From: Alkalihalobacillus sp. AL-G
GTDB taxonomy: Bacteria; Bacillota; Bacilli; Bacillales; Fictibacillaceae
Direction: 5' to 3'
NCBI RefSeq assembly: GCF_030643805.1
Contig: NZ_CP094656.1
Span: 1,488,001 to 1,552,000 of the forward strand
Length of the DNA: 64,000 nt
In this document: piece by piece, positions 35,343 to 44,880 of the stretch
How the letters are laid out: the number at the start of each line of letters is the position of its first letter
Position numbering within the stretch: position 1 is the first letter of the stretch
Notes under the pieces: generated by a model
What the model saw: the letters and a program-made list of their open reading frames with translations, nothing else
What the model was told of the DNA's origin: nothing
The model's database searches: none
Position numbers and translations under genes: made by a program

Positions 35343-35753
35343 ATGTTTGATTGTCCATTTTGCAATCCGGAGAAAGACCCAGACCAGAAAATCGTGTTTG
35401 AAAATGAACATTGTTACTTTTTACAGCATCCCCGTCATCAGGATGTCTTAGAAGGCTCTGGGGTAATCGTACCGAAAAATCATCAGCAGGATGCTTTCGC
35501 ACTTACAACTGATGAATGGGAAGCTACTCAGGAGTTACTTCAAGAAGCGAAGGAATACATCGATCGAACTTATAAACCTGATGGATATACGCTTGGCTGG
35601 AATGTCGGGGAAGTGTCCAATCAATTCATATTCCACGCACACTTTCATATCATTCCAAGATACAATGATGAGCCTTATGCAGGAAAAGGCGTACGCTTTT
35701 GGCTGAAAAGCGAGGAGAATAAACGTCCTGATAAAGTAAGGAGCGGTCAATGA
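35343..35753 (+). CDS. HIT family protein
   Basis: 136 residues. The histidine triad is HAHFHIIPR (H98, H100, H102). Two N-terminal CxxC-type cysteines (CPFC, residues 4-7) could bind zinc as in many bacterial HIT hydrolases. The enzyme would hydrolyse nucleoside monophosphate derivatives such as AMP-lysine or dinucleoside polyphosphates. Ribosome site GTGAGGTAAA is weak. It overlaps the next methyltransferase gene by four bases (ATGA). Confidence 0.9.
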   Translation: MFDCPFCNPEKDPDQKIVFENEHCYFLQHPRHQDVLEGSGVIVPKNHQQDAFALTTDEWEATQELLQEAKEYIDRTYKPDGYTLGWNVGEVSNQFIFHAHFHIIPRYNDEPYAGKGVRFWLKSEENKRPDKVRSGQ

Positions 35754-36511
35754 ATCGGGAAGAAAAGTTGAGGATTTATCAACAGCAAGCAAATCAGCCT
35801 TTTTCAGGCTGGGATTTCCGATATATATCCGATACAGGAAGAGTTGCATCAGAACCGCTGCCATGGAGTTATGCGAGTATTGTTTTACCGTGCATACAAA
35901 ATTCCACCACGATGCTTGATATGGGAACAGGTGGCGGGGAGTTTCTGTCCATGTTGCAGCCATTACCTAGCAATACCTTTGCGACTGAAGGGTATGCGCC
36001 GAATGTCCCAATTGCAAAAGAGCGACTCGAACCAATAGGCGTTCAGGTTTTTGAATTAGAGGATGACGACACACTCCCATTTCAAAATGAACAGTTTGAT
36101 CTAATTATTGACAAACATGAAGCCTACTCAGTAAAAGAGCTCCACCGTATATTGAAAAAAGGTGGTCGTTTCATGACACAGCAAGTTGGCGGAACGGATC
36201 AGCTTGGCATCAATACAGCTCTAGGTGAAAAGAACACAATAGGGTACGATCACTGGAATCTGGAATACGCCAGAAAAGAACTTGAAACAGCAGGATTCAC
36301 GATTGAAATTGCGAAAAAAGCCTTTCCATATTCGCGTTTCTATGATATTGGTGCACTTATCTATTATTTAAAAGCAATACCGTGGCAAATTCCTGATTTT
36401 TCAGTAGGATTACATTTTGAAAGACTTGTTGAATTGGAAAAGGAAATTGTTCAAAAAGGATATCTACAGTTTAAGGAAGACCGCTTCATCATTATGGCGG
36501 TTAAATATTAA
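35750..36511 (+). CDS. Class I SAM-dependent methyltransferase
   Basis: 253 residues. The SAM site MLDMGTGGGEFLSML lies at about residues 47-61 (GTGGG replaces GxGxG). ATEGYAPNVPIAKERL gives motif II and QFDLIIDKHEAY motif IV; the KKGGRFMTQQVGG strand follows. Substrate unknown. The ATGA overlap with the HIT gene and the short gap to the M3 peptidase gene suggest a three-gene operon. Confidence 0.85.
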   Translation: MNREEKLRIYQQQANQPFSGWDFRYISDTGRVASEPLPWSYASIVLPCIQNSTTMLDMGTGGGEFLSMLQPLPSNTFATEGYAPNVPIAKERLEPIGVQVFELEDDDTLPFQNEQFDLIIDKHEAYSVKELHRILKKGGRFMTQQVGGTDQLGINTALGEKNTIGYDHWNLEYARKELETAGFTIEIAKKAFPYSRFYDIGALIYYLKAIPWQIPDFSVGLHFERLVELEKEIVQKGYLQFKEDRFIIMAVKY

Positions 36512-36526
36512 AAGGAGTTGAACACA

Positions 36527-38221
36527 TTGAAGTTTAATGATTTTGCTTATGATCGTCCAGATATGAAAGACTTTGAAATGGATTTTTTGTCCGTATTAAA
36601 ACAATTTGAAGATGCTGAAAGCTATGAAGAACAGAGTCAAGCATTACAGGGAATCGTTAAACTGAGAAATGAATTCGATTCGATGATGAGCATTTGCCAT
36701 ATTCGACATACGATCGATACGAATGATGAATTTTATCGAACAGAAAAGGATTTTTTTGACGAGCAGTCTCCTGTGTATGAGGGACTTACCTCAAAGTTTT
36801 ATCATGAATTGGTCAATTCAAAGTTTCGTGACCAGTTGGAAAAAGAATGGGGTCCGCAGTTATTTACAATTGCAGAACTGACTTTAAAGACATTCTCAGA
36901 TGAAATTATTGATGATTTGAAAAAAGAAAATAAACTTACAACCGAATATTCCAAACTAATAGCCTCGGCAAAAATTGATTTTGAAGGTGAGGAACGAACA
37001 CTTACCCAGCTCACTCCGTTCATCCAATCTCAGGACCGCTCTTTGCGAAAAAGAGCAAGTGATGCGAAGTACCGATTTTATGTTCAACATGAGAAAAAAC
37101 TGGATGAAATTTATGATCAGCTCGTCAAAGTCCGTACACATATCGCAGAAACATTGGGATATACGAATTTTATCGAACTGGGTTATGCACGGTTAACACG
37201 GTCGGATTATGATGCTGACATGGTGGCTAACTTCCGAAGACAGGTGAAAGAATATATCGTTCCTGTTGCACAGCGGCTTTATACTCGGCAAAAAAAACGA
37301 ATCGGTTTGGATTCCTTGACTTATTATGATGAACCGTTTAGTTTTAAATCGGGTAATCCCACACCAAAAGGGAACCCGGATTGGATTATACAAAACGGTA
37401 AAAAGATGTATTCTGAGTTGTCACGAGAAACAAGCGAGTTTTTCAGCTTTATGCTGGATAATAATCTTATGGATTTAGTCAGTAAACCGGGAAAAAGATC
37501 TGGCGGGTATTGTACATACATCCCTGAATACCAGGCGCCTTATATTTTTTCGAATTTCGTAGGTACCTCACATGATATCGATGTACTGACACACGAGGCA
37601 GGGCATGCTTTCCAAGTGTACTCAAGTCGACATTTCACAGTACCTGAATATAGTTTTCCTACCTATGAGGCTGCTGAAATACATTCGATGAGTATGGAAT
37701 TTTTCACATGGCCTTGGATGGAGCTGTTTTTTCAAGAAGACACTGAAAAATATAAGTTTAATCATTTAGGAAGTGCGATTAAATTCATACCATATGGAGT
37801 AGCTGTGGATGAATTTCAGCATTTCGTCTATGAACATCCCGCTGCAACACCTGCTGAGCGGAAGGCTGCATGGCGAAAAATTGAACGTGAGTATCTGCCT
37901 CATCGAAACTATCAGGAAAATGATTACCTCGAGCGCGGTGGTTTCTGGCATCAACAGGGTCATATTTTCAGAACGCCTTTCTATTACATCGATTATACGC
38001 TTGCTCAAATTTGCGCACTGCAATTTTGGAAAAAGGCGAGTGAGGATCGTTCGGCCGCATGGGAAAATTATTTAATCCTCTGTAAGCAAGGCGGAAGCAA
38101 ATCGTTTACAGCACTTATGGAGGTTGCCAAGATAAATTCCCCATTTGAGGATGGCTGTATCGAATCAATCATAAATGACATTGAGGAATGGCTTGATAGC
38201 GTGAATGATCAAAAGCTATAA
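36527..38221 (+). CDS. M3 family oligoendopeptidase (PepF-like)
   Basis: 564 residues. The gluzincin motif HEAGH (356-360, LTHEAGHAFQ) with a downstream glutamate in YEAAEIHSMSMEF supplies the zinc site. M3 enzymes cut oligopeptides of limited length in the cytosol, so it fits with the importer upstream. A TTG start at 36527 has AAAGGAG at proper spacing; the TTG at 36518 overlaps that site. It is terminal in the HIT/methyltransferase group. Confidence 0.92.
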   Translation: MKFNDFAYDRPDMKDFEMDFLSVLKQFEDAESYEEQSQALQGIVKLRNEFDSMMSICHIRHTIDTNDEFYRTEKDFFDEQSPVYEGLTSKFYHELVNSKFRDQLEKEWGPQLFTIAELTLKTFSDEIIDDLKKENKLTTEYSKLIASAKIDFEGEERTLTQLTPFIQSQDRSLRKRASDAKYRFYVQHEKKLDEIYDQLVKVRTHIAETLGYTNFIELGYARLTRSDYDADMVANFRRQVKEYIVPVAQRLYTRQKKRIGLDSLTYYDEPFSFKSGNPTPKGNPDWIIQNGKKMYSELSRETSEFFSFMLDNNLMDLVSKPGKRSGGYCTYIPEYQAPYIFSNFVGTSHDIDVLTHEAGHAFQVYSSRHFTVPEYSFPTYEAAEIHSMSMEFFTWPWMELFFQEDTEKYKFNHLGSAIKFIPYGVAVDEFQHFVYEHPAATPAERKAAWRKIEREYLPHRNYQENDYLERGGFWHQQGHIFRTPFYYIDYTLAQICALQFWKKASEDRSAAWENYLILCKQGGSKSFTALMEVAKINSPFEDGCIESIINDIEEWLDSVNDQKL

Positions 38222-38393
38222 CGTAAAAGTAGTTGTTGATCAACATCAAAAAAAAGATCTTCTTCGTTATTGAACATTTGAATACTCATAGAATACGCAA
38301 TTCAACTACTGATTTTTACAGGATGAACGATCTAGATTCCGGTTACCCTAAAATTTAGGTGATACAACAATAGATAGAGAAGGAGGCTGTGAT

Positions 38394-39101
38394 ATGAGCA
38401 TTCATATTGGAGCAAATGAGAATGAGATTGCAGAAACGATTCTTCTACCGGGAGATCCGCTACGGGCGAAATATATTGCTGAAAATTTTTTAGAGGATGT
38501 TTCTTGTTATAATGAGGTTCGTGGAATGCTAGGATTTACAGGAACCTATAAAGGGGAGCGAATCTCCGTACAAGGGACCGGAATGGGTGTTCCTTCGATT
38601 TCCATTTATGTACATGAACTAATCGAAAGCTATGGTGTGAAAAACTTGATCCGTGTCGGAACATGTGGTGCGTTCCAAAAAGACGTTAAGGTTCGAGATG
38701 TCATTTTGGCGATGGCATCATCCACAGACTCATCAGCGAACCAGCACCGTTTTAACGGAGTTGATTTCGCCCCAACCGCAAGCTTCGACCTGCTCTATCG
38801 TGCATTTGAGACAGCAAAAGAGCGTGGTGTACCAGTAAAGGTTGGAAATGTCTTCACGAGTGATACGTTTTACAATGATACGATGGACCTTGCTAAACAG
38901 CTAGCTGATTATCAGGTTCTAGCTGTAGAAATGGAAACGACAGCACTTTACACACTAGCAGCTAAGTTTGGAGTGGATGCACTTACCGTCTTGACTGTAA
39001 GTGACCACGTCTTTACTGGAGAAACGACATCCTCTGAAGAACGTCAAGAAACGTTCAATGAAATGATTGAAATAGCACTGGATGCAGCAATCAAAAAATA
39101 A
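38394..39101 (+). CDS. deoD: Purine nucleoside phosphorylase DeoD-type
   Basis: 235 residues, the usual length. The N-terminal [29 protein letters not shown] block contains the phosphate-binding loop; RVGTCGAF and [11 protein letters not shown] (nucleoside-binding glutamate) are also present. The enzyme cleaves purine (deoxy)ribonucleosides with phosphate to the base and sugar-1-phosphate, in hexameric form. Ribosome site GAAGGAGG. It is monocistronic here, ended by a long hairpin. Confidence 0.96.
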   Translation: MSIHIGANENEIAETILLPGDPLRAKYIAENFLEDVSCYNEVRGMLGFTGTYKGERISVQGTGMGVPSISIYVHELIESYGVKNLIRVGTCGAFQKDVKVRDVILAMASSTDSSANQHRFNGVDFAPTASFDLLYRAFETAKERGVPVKVGNVFTSDTFYNDTMDLAKQLADYQVLAVEMETTALYTLAAKFGVDALTVLTVSDHVFTGETTSSEERQETFNEMIEIALDAAIKK

Positions 39102-39122
39102 ATGTGAACAAGATAACTATTG

Positions 39123-39193
39123 AAAGCACCTGAAGGCTTTAAAAGGGATTTGTTAGAATAAGAAACCCTAAAAGCGCTACAGGTGCTTTTTAT
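39123..39193 (+). terminator. Long terminator hairpin after deoD
   Basis: AAAGCACCTG (39123-39132) pairs with CAGGTGCTTT (39180-39189), then TTTAT. Inner segments AGGCTTT/AAAGCGCT and AGGG/CCCT extend the stem, giving about 67 bases in total. Confidence 0.8.
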
Positions 39194-39257
39194 GTTATTA
39201 ACAAGTACATCATTAGTAAAGAAGGAATCCTTTGAGAGATATTGAATATTATAAAAA

Positions 39258-39271
39258 TGAGTAAGTACTCA
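39258..39271. promoter_or_regulatory. Probable TetR-family operator
   Basis: TGAGTAAGTACTCA, a perfect inverted repeat TGAGTA-ag-TACTCA, 25 bases upstream of the ABC exporter ribosome site. GAGTA...TACTC palindromes are common targets of TetR-type repressors of exporters; a TetR gene lies at 41333-42001. Confidence 0.65.
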
Positions 39272-39297
39272 CTTTTTTATTGGAGGGTGATTTAACA

Positions 39298-40035
39298 GTG
39301 GAAGAGCAAATGGAAGTCATTCAACTAAAAAACATTAAAAAAAAGTATGGTAACACTGAGGTTATTAAAGACACGTCTTTAACAATTCAAAAAGGAGAGA
39401 TTTTTGGTTTGCTGGGACCATCGGGTTCTGGAAAAACCACACTCATCAAAATGATCTCCGGTATTGAATCTCCAAGTGAAGGTGCGATTTACTTATTTAA
39501 GGAAAAAATGCCCTCTCATGATTTGATACGTAAAATCGGCTATATGGCTCAATCGGATGGACTTTATCTAGATCTGACTGGTTTGGAAAATCTAGTTTTT
39601 TTCGCTTCGATAAACGGCTTAAGAGGGAACCAAAAAAAGAATAAAATCAAAGAGGTTCTTGACTTAATCAATTTAACTGGCCATGAAAACAAGCTTATAA
39701 GGAATTATTCTGGAGGAATGAAGAGAAGATTATCACTTGCGGTGTCACTTTTACATGATCCTGGGGTTCTGCTTTTGGATGAACCGACCGTCGGAATTGA
39801 TCCTGTTTTACGTCAATCCATCTGGGATGAACTTCGTCAGTTAAAATCAAAAGGGACAACGGTGCTCGTCACGACGCATGTAATGGATGAGGCAGAAAAG
39901 TGTGATCGGCTCGCGATGATGCGCAATGGGGAAATCATTGCAATCGGGTCACCTGATGAATTAAAAGAAAGTACGGGTTCGTCTTCGATCGAAGAAGCTT
40001 TCTTAGAGTATGGAGGTGTTAAGAATGAGGGTTAG
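39298..40035 (+). CDS. ABC-2 type exporter ATP-binding protein
   Basis: 245 residues, a single nucleotide-binding domain. Walker A GPSGSGKTT, signature YSGGMKRRLSLA, Walker B VLLLDEPTVGIDP. The wording GIDP and the absence of a peptide-type C-terminus fit the ABC-2 exporter (drug or antimicrobial-peptide) group. GTG start at 39298 with GGAGG upstream; the TTG at 39280 lies ahead of that site. It overlaps the permease gene by 11 bases. Likely controlled by the TetR operator upstream. Confidence 0.9.
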   Translation: MEEQMEVIQLKNIKKKYGNTEVIKDTSLTIQKGEIFGLLGPSGSGKTTLIKMISGIESPSEGAIYLFKEKMPSHDLIRKIGYMAQSDGLYLDLTGLENLVFFASINGLRGNQKKNKIKEVLDLINLTGHENKLIRNYSGGMKRRLSLAVSLLHDPGVLLLDEPTVGIDPVLRQSIWDELRQLKSKGTTVLVTTHVMDEAEKCDRLAMMRNGEIIAIGSPDELKESTGSSSIEEAFLEYGGVKNEG

Positions 40036-41050
40036 TGCACTGATCATCAGAATAATGAAGCAGTTTGTGCATGATAAACGAACTCTTGCGATGATGCTTG
40101 TTGCTCCATTACTGATCTTGACAATCGTTTCTCTCGTATTCAATGGGAAGGAAGTAAGTCTTAACATTGGTATCGGTGAAGTACCTGCTGCAATTCAATC
40201 CGACTTTAAAGAAAACGATGACATAACAATTGAGGAAGTTGGCCAAAATCATATCGAAGAAAGATTTAAAAACGGAAGCTTAGATGCATGGCTAAGCTTT
40301 GGGAATGACCAGCCGACAATTATTTTGGAAGGAAGCGATCCAAAAAAGAACCGTCAAGTATTAGCCGTAGTACAAAGAGTCTCTCAACCGAGTTTGAAAC
40401 GTAACTCTTTAAAACCGGAAATAACCTACTTTTACGGTTCTGACGATATGTCTAGTTTTGATAACTTCGGTCCAGTGCTGATCGGATTTTTTGCTTTCTT
40501 TTTTGTGTTTTTAATTTCAGGTGTATCCTTTTTAAGGGAAAGGACAGGGGGTACGTTAGAGAGATTGATGGCGAGCCCTTTGAAAAGGTGGGAAATCGTT
40601 GTTGGCTACCTTCTAGGGTTTGGTTTCTTTACACTCATACAATCTACTTTAATCGTCATCTACTCTATCTATGTGCTTGACCTGCTTATGCTAGGGGATT
40701 TTGTTTGGGTGTTGATCATCACGCTCCTTTGCGCATTCACTGCACTTTCATTGGGAACGTTGCTATCAGCTTTTGCTCAAAACGAATTACAGATGATTCA
40801 ATTCATTCCAATTATCATCGTACCTCAAGTCTTTTTTTCAGGATTGTTTGATATTGAGACGATCTCGGACTTGGTAAGCTGGATCGGTCCGCTTACGCCG
40901 CTTTACTATGCGGCAGAAGCTTTACGTGATGTAATGATACGAGGACTTGGGTGGGAATACATTGTGTTGGAGATTGCTGTATTAGTCGGTTTTTCTCTCG
41001 TATTTATTGTTATGAATATCGTTGCATTACGTAAATATCGTAGTTTTTAG
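40025..41050 (+). CDS. ABC-2 type exporter permease
   Basis: 341 residues. One N-terminal helix, a large extracytoplasmic region (about 45-140), then five helices in the ABC2_membrane_3 arrangement, with FLRERTGGTLERLMASPLKRWEIV at the membrane-entry loop, characteristic of the family. With the preceding ATPase it should export a drug, lipid or peptide; the substrate is unknown. Start at 40025 is set by GGAGGTG inside the previous gene. Immediately followed by a MITE-like repeat. Confidence 0.9.
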   Translation: MRVSALIIRIMKQFVHDKRTLAMMLVAPLLILTIVSLVFNGKEVSLNIGIGEVPAAIQSDFKENDDITIEEVGQNHIEERFKNGSLDAWLSFGNDQPTIILEGSDPKKNRQVLAVVQRVSQPSLKRNSLKPEITYFYGSDDMSSFDNFGPVLIGFFAFFFVFLISGVSFLRERTGGTLERLMASPLKRWEIVVGYLLGFGFFTLIQSTLIVIYSIYVLDLLMLGDFVWVLIITLLCAFTALSLGTLLSAFAQNELQMIQFIPIIIVPQVFFSGLFDIETISDLVSWIGPLTPLYYAAEALRDVMIRGLGWEYIVLEIAVLVGFSLVFIVMNIVALRKYRSF

Positions 41051-41055
41051 AGGAT

Positions 41056-41307
41056 ATTCAAAAAGTATCCAATTGATAAACGGCGAATTTCAGCGTTCCT
41101 TATGTACCTGCGTCTACAAGTTAAATCTTGGAAGAAAGCTTCCTCGGTACAACTCGTAGCATAAATGCAAGTACCGCTCGTCGCTCCGGTCCTCAAAACT
41201 GTCGTGCCTTGGGCTCATACGATGTGAGTCAGTTCGATGTTATCACAGGACGTGATGATCATAGTCGAACTTCTTATATGTTTTTCTGATTTGTCTACTT
41301 TTTGAAT
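41056..41307. mobile_element. MITE-like repeat, copy A (252 bp)
   Basis: Bounded by ATTCAAAAAGTA (41056-41067) and its complement TACTTTTTGAAT (41296-41307). It shares several blocks with copy B (44881-45168): AAAAAGTATCCAA, TGATAAACGGCGAATTTC, TGTACCTGCGTCTACAAGT, TCCTCGGTACAACTCGTAG, TGCAAGTACCGCTCGT and TCCGGTCCTCAAAACTGTCG. There is no ORF, so mobility would need a transposase in trans. It separates the exporter from its probable TetR regulator. Confidence 0.75.
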
Positions 41308-41332
41308 TACATTTTGAGTAGGGAGGATTTGA

Positions 41333-42001
41333 ATGAATTTTGATGAGTGGGTTGGGGAGTTTTTCCAAGTACTTGATGAAGAGAAAATGACCCCGAAACA
41401 AAAGCAAATATTACTTGCTGCGGTAGAAGTGTTTGCAGAAAAAGGCTATGCAGGGACCTCTACTTCAGAAATTGCGAAAAAAGCAGGTGTAGCAGAAGGG
41501 ACGATCTTCCGACATTACAAAACGAAAAAGGAGTTGCTTTTATCCATTGTTGCTCCGGTGGTTGCAAAGCTGGTCGCTCCGTTCGTAATTGAAAACATTC
41601 GAAAAGTGATCGATCAGGATTTCCCATCGTATGAAGATTTTTTACGGGCATTAATTAAAAATCGTATCGAATTTCTGCGAAGTCATTTTAGGGTGATAAA
41701 AATTTTCATGCAGGAGATCCCATTTCACGACGAGCTGAAGGAGCAGTTTCAGCATTATGTTGCCGAGAATGTATTAGTAAGATTTCAATCGATTGTAAGT
41801 CATTTTCAAGATAGGGGGGAACTCATTGACCTGCCAGCCATATCAATCATTAGACACACAGCTTCTGTTATCGGAGGGTTATTGATCGCGCGATTTCTCA
41901 TTGTTCCTGATGCCGAGTGGGAGGAAGAACAGGTGATCGAAGAGACGATTCAAATGTTGCTATATGGGATTAAAGCTAAGGAAAAGTATTCGCGGTGCTG
42001 A
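41333..42001 (+). CDS. TetR/AcrR family transcriptional regulator
   Basis: 222 residues. N-terminal TetR helix-turn-helix at about 25-70: ILLAAVEVFAEKGYAGTSTSEIAKKAGVAEGTIFRHYKTKKELL. The C-terminal ligand domain is unlike any I can name. Ribosome site GGGAGG. It follows the ABC-2 exporter across a MITE-like element, so local repression of the exporter through the palindrome at 39258-39271 is probable but unproven. Confidence 0.92.
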   Translation: MNFDEWVGEFFQVLDEEKMTPKQKQILLAAVEVFAEKGYAGTSTSEIAKKAGVAEGTIFRHYKTKKELLLSIVAPVVAKLVAPFVIENIRKVIDQDFPSYEDFLRALIKNRIEFLRSHFRVIKIFMQEIPFHDELKEQFQHYVAENVLVRFQSIVSHFQDRGELIDLPAISIIRHTASVIGGLLIARFLIVPDAEWEEEQVIEETIQMLLYGIKAKEKYSRC

Positions 42002-42070
42002 TTGTAAATGGTCAGCACTCTATTTTTTGTTGATAATGCTATCTTAATAAAATAGGTGTATCCTTTTTGA

Positions 42071-42100
42071 TTGACTTTACATACGATAGGGGGGTATAGT
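42071..42100 (+). promoter_or_regulatory. csoR-copA promoter with G-tract operator
   Basis: TTGACT (42071-42076) and TATAGT (42095-42100), 18-base spacer. The spacer and -10 hold ATACGATAGGGGGGTATAGT, a G-tract flanked by TA-rich half-sites as in CsoR operators. Copper binding to CsoR would free it. Confidence 0.7.
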
Positions 42101-42131
42101 AAATGTATAAAAAACAAATGAGGTGATGAAA

Positions 42132-42431
42132 ATGCCTGAACATGATTCGCCGATCATACCACGTTCAGATAATGAAAAAATTAAGCTGCAAAACCGGTTG
42201 AAGCGTATTGAAGGTCAAGTTCGAGGTCTGCAAAAGATGGTTGATGAAAATCGTTATTGCATGGATATCCTCGTTCAGATTTCTGCAATTAATTCAGCGT
42301 TGAAGCAAGTAGGTTTTTCATTAATGGAGCGACATACGAAAACATGTGTGAAACACTCTTTAGAATCAGGTAATGGTGACGATTATGTAGAAGAACTGAT
42401 GGATATTATCAAGCAGTTTTCAAAATCCTAA
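42132..42431 (+). CDS. csoR: Copper-sensing repressor CsoR
   Basis: 99 residues, all helical. The copper ligands C43, H68 and C72 (RYCMDIL, RHTKTC) match the Cys-His-Cys set of B. subtilis CsoR. NRLKRIEGQVRGLQKMV in helix 1 is the family DNA-contact block. It represses copper efflux genes until Cu(I) binds. Start at 42132 fits GAGGTG; the GTG at 42123 overlaps that site. First gene of csoR-copA. Confidence 0.95.
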   Translation: MPEHDSPIIPRSDNEKIKLQNRLKRIEGQVRGLQKMVDENRYCMDILVQISAINSALKQVGFSLMERHTKTCVKHSLESGNGDDYVEELMDIIKQFSKS

Positions 42432-42451
42432 TTTAAAGTAGGTGGTTTCAG

Positions 42452-44875
42452 ATGAATGATACATTAGAGCAAAACAAAAACCAGAAAGAACACACAATAC
42501 CCATAACAGGTATGACGTGCGCTGCCTGCTCCAACCGTATAGAGAAAGTACTAAATAAAATGGACGGGGTGGAGGCGAATGTCAACCTCACAACTGAAAA
42601 AGCGAAAGTGGCTGTTGACCCAGAGAAAGTGAATACTAAGGATATCATTGAACGGATCGAAAAGCTTGGATATGGTGTACCGACCGAAAAGGTTGAACTC
42701 GATATCCATGGTATGACCTGTGCTGCGTGTTCTGCACGAATAGAAAAGGTCGTAGGGAACATGGAAGGTATATCAAATGCATCCGTTAACCTAACAACAG
42801 AAGCCGGAGTCATTGAATATAATCCTGGTCTAGTTTCAGTACAACAAATACTTGACCGTATAAGTAAGCTAGGTTATTCAGCCGAACCACTGCAAGAACG
42901 GAATACGAAGGAAGCTGCAAAGGATAAGGAATTAAAGAAAAAGCAACGAACCTTACTCCTATCGATTTTGTTATCGCTGCCATTACTCTACACAATGGTC
43001 GGGCACTTACCTTTTAACCTTGGTCTCCCTGTTCCGCACACTCTGATGAATCCGTGGGTGCAGTTGTTATTCGCTACTCCAGTTCAATTTTATATCGGGG
43101 GTCCTTTTTACAAGAGTGCATTCAGAGCCTTGTTGAATAAGAGTGCCAACATGGATGTCCTTGTTGCCCTAGGAACCTCGGCCGCCTACTTTTATAGCTT
43201 TGCAGAGGCGATTCGATCGTGGTTGAATCCCGGGTATGAACCGAATCTATACTTTGAAACAAGTGCGATCCTGATCACTCTGATTCTCGTCGGAAAATAT
43301 TTTGAATACATGGCAAAAGGTCGGACTACGCTTGCTATCAAATCATTGCTTAACCTACAAGCTAAGGAAGCTATTGTTATCCGAGACGGGGATGAAACGA
43401 AAATTCCAATTGATCAAGTAGAAGTAGGGGATCACGTCATAGTAAAACCAGGTGATAAAATCCCTATTGATGGAAAGGTTTTGAAAGGAAAGTCCTCAGT
43501 GGATGAATCGATGATAACAGGTGAGTCGATTCCGATTGAAAAGCAACCTGATGACCTTGTAATTGGTTCGACCATCAACAAAAACGGTGTACTCACAATT
43601 GAGGCAGAGAAGGTTGGGAAAGATACGGCACTTGCTGGAATTATCCGTATCGTTGAGGAGGCGCAAGGATCAAAGGCACCTATACAACGATTAGCAGATG
43701 TCATTTCAGGCGTATTTGTTCCGATTGTTGTTGTCATCAGCATTGTCGTATTTTTTGCTTGGTATATGTTTGCTGTGCCCGGTGACTTGGCTGCTGCACT
43801 TGAAGCCTCGATAGCCGTCCTTGTCATTGCTTGTCCATGCGCATTAGGTCTTGCCACTCCGACTTCAATCATGGTTGGAACAGGAAAAGGTGCCGAACAA
43901 GGGATTTTATTTAAAGGCGGGGAATATTTAGAAGGCACACATAAAATCGAAGCGATCTTACTCGATAAAACGGGCACGATTACGAAAGGGAAACCTGAAG
44001 TGACAGATTGGATTCCGATTACAGATGAAAAGAATTTACTATCGTTTGTTATTGCCGCCGAGAAAGCATCGGAACACCCTTTGGCTGAAGCAATTGTAAA
44101 TTACGGGGTCGAGCAACAAGCTGATTCGTTTATCGCTGATGATTTTGAGGCAATACCTGGCCATGGTATAAAAGCTATTGTAAATGAAAAACAAGTACTG
44201 GTCGGTACAAGGAAATTGATGAACCTTGAACAAGTAGACTTTTTAGAATATGAGGATAAAATGGCAGCACTTGAGCAAGATGGCAAAACGGCGATGCTTA
44301 TCAGCTTGGATGAAAAGCTTGCGGGTATTATTGCTGTAGCAGATACAGTCAAAGAATCTTCTAAATCAGCAATTCAATCACTACAAGATTTAGGTATCGA
44401 AGTTTATATGATTACGGGTGACAACAAGCGGACCGCACAGGCCATAGCAGATCAGACAGGGATTGACGGCGTTTTTGCTGAAGTGCTTCCAGAGGAAAAA
44501 GCTGATAAGGTTAAAGAGCTTCAAGAAAAAGGGAAGCGTGTAATGATGGTCGGTGATGGTATTAATGATGCACCTGCACTAGCACTTGCAGATATTGGTG
44601 TAGCGATCGGAACTGGAACAGACGTAGCAATCGAAACAGCAGATATCACTCTTGTCGGAGGCGACTTAATGAACCTGCCAAAAGCAATTCGATTAAGCCG
44701 CAAGACAATGACAAACATCAAGCAGAACTTATTTTGGGCACTATTTTACAATTCAGCCGGGATTCCGATTGCAGCCGTAGGGTTATTAGCGCCATGGGTC
44801 GCTGGAGCCGCAATGGCATTCAGTTCAGTTTCAGTTGTTAGTAACTCTCTTCGGTTGAAGCGAGTGAAAATATAG
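42452..44875 (+). CDS. copA: Copper-exporting P1B-type ATPase
   Basis: 807 residues with two N-terminal heavy-metal domains (GMTCAACS at CxxC 23-26 and 90-93), eight transmembrane helices, the CPC ion site (461-463, [12 protein letters not shown]), phosphorylation motif DKTGT (D505) and hinge [11 protein letters not shown]. It pumps Cu(I) out of the cytosol. Ribosome site TAGGTGG. It follows csoR by 20 bases, and its own chaperone gene copZ lies downstream beyond a MITE-like element. Confidence 0.97.
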   Translation: MNDTLEQNKNQKEHTIPITGMTCAACSNRIEKVLNKMDGVEANVNLTTEKAKVAVDPEKVNTKDIIERIEKLGYGVPTEKVELDIHGMTCAACSARIEKVVGNMEGISNASVNLTTEAGVIEYNPGLVSVQQILDRISKLGYSAEPLQERNTKEAAKDKELKKKQRTLLLSILLSLPLLYTMVGHLPFNLGLPVPHTLMNPWVQLLFATPVQFYIGGPFYKSAFRALLNKSANMDVLVALGTSAAYFYSFAEAIRSWLNPGYEPNLYFETSAILITLILVGKYFEYMAKGRTTLAIKSLLNLQAKEAIVIRDGDETKIPIDQVEVGDHVIVKPGDKIPIDGKVLKGKSSVDESMITGESIPIEKQPDDLVIGSTINKNGVLTIEAEKVGKDTALAGIIRIVEEAQGSKAPIQRLADVISGVFVPIVVVISIVVFFAWYMFAVPGDLAAALEASIAVLVIACPCALGLATPTSIMVGTGKGAEQGILFKGGEYLEGTHKIEAILLDKTGTITKGKPEVTDWIPITDEKNLLSFVIAAEKASEHPLAEAIVNYGVEQQADSFIADDFEAIPGHGIKAIVNEKQVLVGTRKLMNLEQVDFLEYEDKMAALEQDGKTAMLISLDEKLAGIIAVADTVKESSKSAIQSLQDLGIEVYMITGDNKRTAQAIADQTGIDGVFAEVLPEEKADKVKELQEKGKRVMMVGDGINDAPALALADIGVAIGTGTDVAIETADITLVGGDLMNLPKAIRLSRKTMTNIKQNLFWALFYNSAGIPIAAVGLLAPWVAGAAMAFSSVSVVSNSLRLKRVKI

Positions 44876-44880
44876 GGGAT

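Noticed and set aside
43432-43977. 181-codon minus-strand ORF opposite copA
   Set aside because: Low-complexity Ser/Pro/Ile shadow of copA.
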